Source: DATAYF01 sp036272735
GTDB taxonomy: Bacteria; Chloroflexota; Ktedonobacteria; Ktedonobacterales; Ktedonobacteraceae
Length of the DNA stretch: 6,128 nucleotides
NCBI GenBank assembly: GCA_036272735.1
Contig: DATAYF010000250.1
Coordinates: 1 to 6,128, forward strand
Reading direction: 5' to 3'
Shown in pieces: positions 4,921 through 6,128 of this stretch. Within the stretch, counting starts at the first letter, position 1, and the number at the start of each line of letters is the position of its first letter. The position numbers were made by a program, and so were the translations under genes. The notes below the pieces were generated by a model that was given only the letters and a program-made list of their open reading frames with translations, was not told where the DNA came from and did not search any database.

Positions 4921-6021
4921 ATGCAGCCTACGGCACCAGAAATGTCGCCGCTGGAGAAGCAGCGCCAGCAGTTCAAGCGACATTGGGGGGCAGCCTTCAC
5001 TATTTTCGGGACGCTATGCCTGATTGTGGTAATGAGCGTGTTGGTGTTGCATCCTGTGATGTTGAGCACACTGCTGATTCATCCGTTATCGGCCAACGAT
5101 GCGACACCGAAGCCCAAACCCACGCCAACCCTGGCCCCCACACCCACACCAAAACCTTTTGATCCCAACGTGGGTGCTGTTTTGCCGTCACACCGCGTCG
5201 TCGCCTTTTATGCCGTGCCTGGCGCGGAGGCCACAGGTCCTGCCTACGAACTGAGTACCAGCATGCTCACACGGCTCAAAGAGCAGGGAGCAGCGTACGA
5301 AAAGCTTGATCCCAAGCATCCTGTAGATCTGGGCATTGACCTGGTCTCAAGTGTCCCGGACGGCTATCCTGGCCCTGCTGGCACCTATAGCCATCATCTC
5401 GACCCGGACACCCTTCAGCAATATGTAACGTTCTGCCAGAAAAACAAACTGCTGCTCTTTCTGGACCTGAACTTCGGCTGGGCACCGGTAATGAAGGAGG
5501 TCAACTTCTTCTTGCCCTACCTGGAGAAGTATACGTTCGTGCATATGGCAGTGGACCCAGAGTGGATGTTCCCACGCCATGACGGCATTCCCGGCTATAA
5601 CTTGAGCAACGTGCACGCATCAGATTTAAACCCGATTATTGAGGCGGTCGCAAAAATTCCGATGGCCTACCATGTGCCGCGCAAGATGCTAATCATCCAC
5701 CAGTATCGTCCCAGTGGCGATGGTATGAGCAATCCGCACGATGCATCGCAGGCAGAGATTGCCGATAAGCGCGACCTGATCAGCGATCCACGCGTGGATA
5801 CGGTCATTCACGTGGATAGCGTGGGCGGCTATCCCGGCGACCATGGCGACAAAATACAGCAGTATAGCGAATGGGTCAAAGGCGATATGAAGAAGTACCA
5901 TAACTTTAAGTATGGTGGCTTTAAGCTGTTTTACAATATCGAGGCCAAGACTAGCGTCATGACGCCCGCTGAAGTGATGGCAATGAAACCAGCGCCGATG
6001 GTCGTCACCTATGGGAATTGA
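4921..6021 (+). CDS. Membrane-anchored extracellular protein, Thr-Pro linker, probable TIM-barrel-like domain
   Basis: A 366-aa protein: short basic cytoplasmic N-terminus (1-22), one membrane segment (about 23-53, AAFTIFGTLCLIVVMSVLVL), a Thr-Pro-Lys linker (61-79) that would span the cell wall, and a globular outer domain (91-366). The charge pattern (KQRQQFKRHW before the helix) predicts an outside C-terminus. There is no lipobox, so it is a type II-like anchor or uncleaved signal. The domain has strand-end acidic motifs typical of barrel enzymes: LFLDLNFG (D182), VDPEW (D212, E214), LIIHQY (H260), IHVDSVGG (H297, D299), and GGFKLFY then VVTYGN near the end. I recall a similar motif order in secreted proteins of unknown function from Gram-positive actinobacteria; this is memory, not a search. 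Catalysis is inferred only. AAAGGGGA (4905-4912) lies 8 bases before the ATG. It stands alone, divergent from the protease. Confidence 0.85.
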   Translation: MQPTAPEMSPLEKQRQQFKRHWGAAFTIFGTLCLIVVMSVLVLHPVMLSTLLIHPLSANDATPKPKPTPTLAPTPTPKPFDPNVGAVLPSHRVVAFYAVPGAEATGPAYELSTSMLTRLKEQGAAYEKLDPKHPVDLGIDLVSSVPDGYPGPAGTYSHHLDPDTLQQYVTFCQKNKLLLFLDLNFGWAPVMKEVNFFLPYLEKYTFVHMAVDPEWMFPRHDGIPGYNLSNVHASDLNPIIEAVAKIPMAYHVPRKMLIIHQYRPSGDGMSNPHDASQAEIADKRDLISDPRVDTVIHVDSVGGYPGDHGDKIQQYSEWVKGDMKKYHNFKYGGFKLFYNIEAKTSVMTPAEVMAMKPAPMVVTYGN

Positions 6022-6076
6022 TCTAAAGGTGTAGGAACAGCTTGCAAAAAAATAATTGGCTCTTTCTAAAAAAATA

Positions 6077-6128
6077 TACATAGATGACTGCTGATGGTCG
6101 CATGCGACCATCAGCAGTCATCTATGTA
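6077..6128. repeat. Long perfect palindrome P3 at the window end (at least 26-bp arms)
   Basis: Positions 6077-6102 are exactly reverse-complementary to 6103-6128, centred on GCATGC. The window ends at the last paired base, so the arms may be longer. Each arm shows GATG, five bases, TGATGG. Unlike P1 and P2 it is flanked by seven A residues (6068-6074). Read on the minus strand this gives a hairpin followed by U7, so it could act as an intrinsic terminator for a leftward gene beyond the window. It begins 56 bases after the stop of the secreted protein gene. Confidence 0.93.

Noticed and set aside
5689..6111. Minus-strand frame of 140 aa at the right end
   Set aside because: It lies mostly antisense to the well supported secreted protein gene, starts inside P3 and lacks a ribosome site.
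1874..6128. CRISPR array or insertion sequence as explanation of the palindromes
   Set aside because: Only three elements, kilobases apart and not identical, with no transposase, no regular spacers and no target-site duplications that I can see.

Overview
The window is typical bacterial DNA with compact genes, Shine-Dalgarno sites and sigma-70-like promoters. Base composition is roughly balanced. My best guess at the source is a Ktedonobacteria-type Chloroflexota: it has several atypical two-component regulators, a secreted Thr-Pro-linker protein and an A-type Fe-S carrier with an extra Cys tail. That is inference from style, with no marker gene to confirm it.

Layout. At 82-837 (minus) is a NarL/FixJ-type response regulator with an atypical receiver. 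Facing away from it is a two-gene plus-strand operon: a 170-aa protein of unknown function (968-1480) and a small receiver-like protein lacking the phosphorylatable Asp (1492-1881). The operon ends in a 69-bp near-perfect palindrome (1874-1942). A probable 68-aa basic/aromatic protein on the minus strand (1935-2141) ends in the other arm. Next come a bidirectional terminator (2185-2221), an HesB/IscA-type iron-sulfur carrier (2257-2661, minus) with a strong promoter, and a subtilisin-family serine protease (2803-4437, minus) with its full catalytic triad and no signal peptide. The protease leader (about 4438-4580) holds a second perfect palindrome (4479-4534), downstream of a consensus-like promoter whose -35 box sits inside a dyad. 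The stretch 4631-4900 holds no gene I can support. At 4921-6021 (plus) is a membrane-anchored extracellular protein with a Thr-Pro linker and a probable TIM-barrel-like domain. The window ends inside, or at the edge of, a third perfect palindrome (6077-6128).

The most interesting signal is the set of three long palindromes. They are not copies of one another, yet they share one architecture: in each arm GATG, five variable bases, then TGATGG, so the two GATG units lie ten bases (about one helical turn) apart. Nine or ten bases separate the two inner units at the centre. Each arm is perfectly complementary to its partner although the three elements differ in sequence. This suggests a dispersed family of structured intergenic elements. 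All three lie at gene boundaries: between convergent genes, in a 5' leader, and downstream of a gene beside an A/T tract.

How the genes work together is only partly clear. The two receiver-type proteins and the unknown 170-aa protein form a divergent regulatory cluster. The Fe-S carrier, protease and secreted protein look like separately transcribed units.
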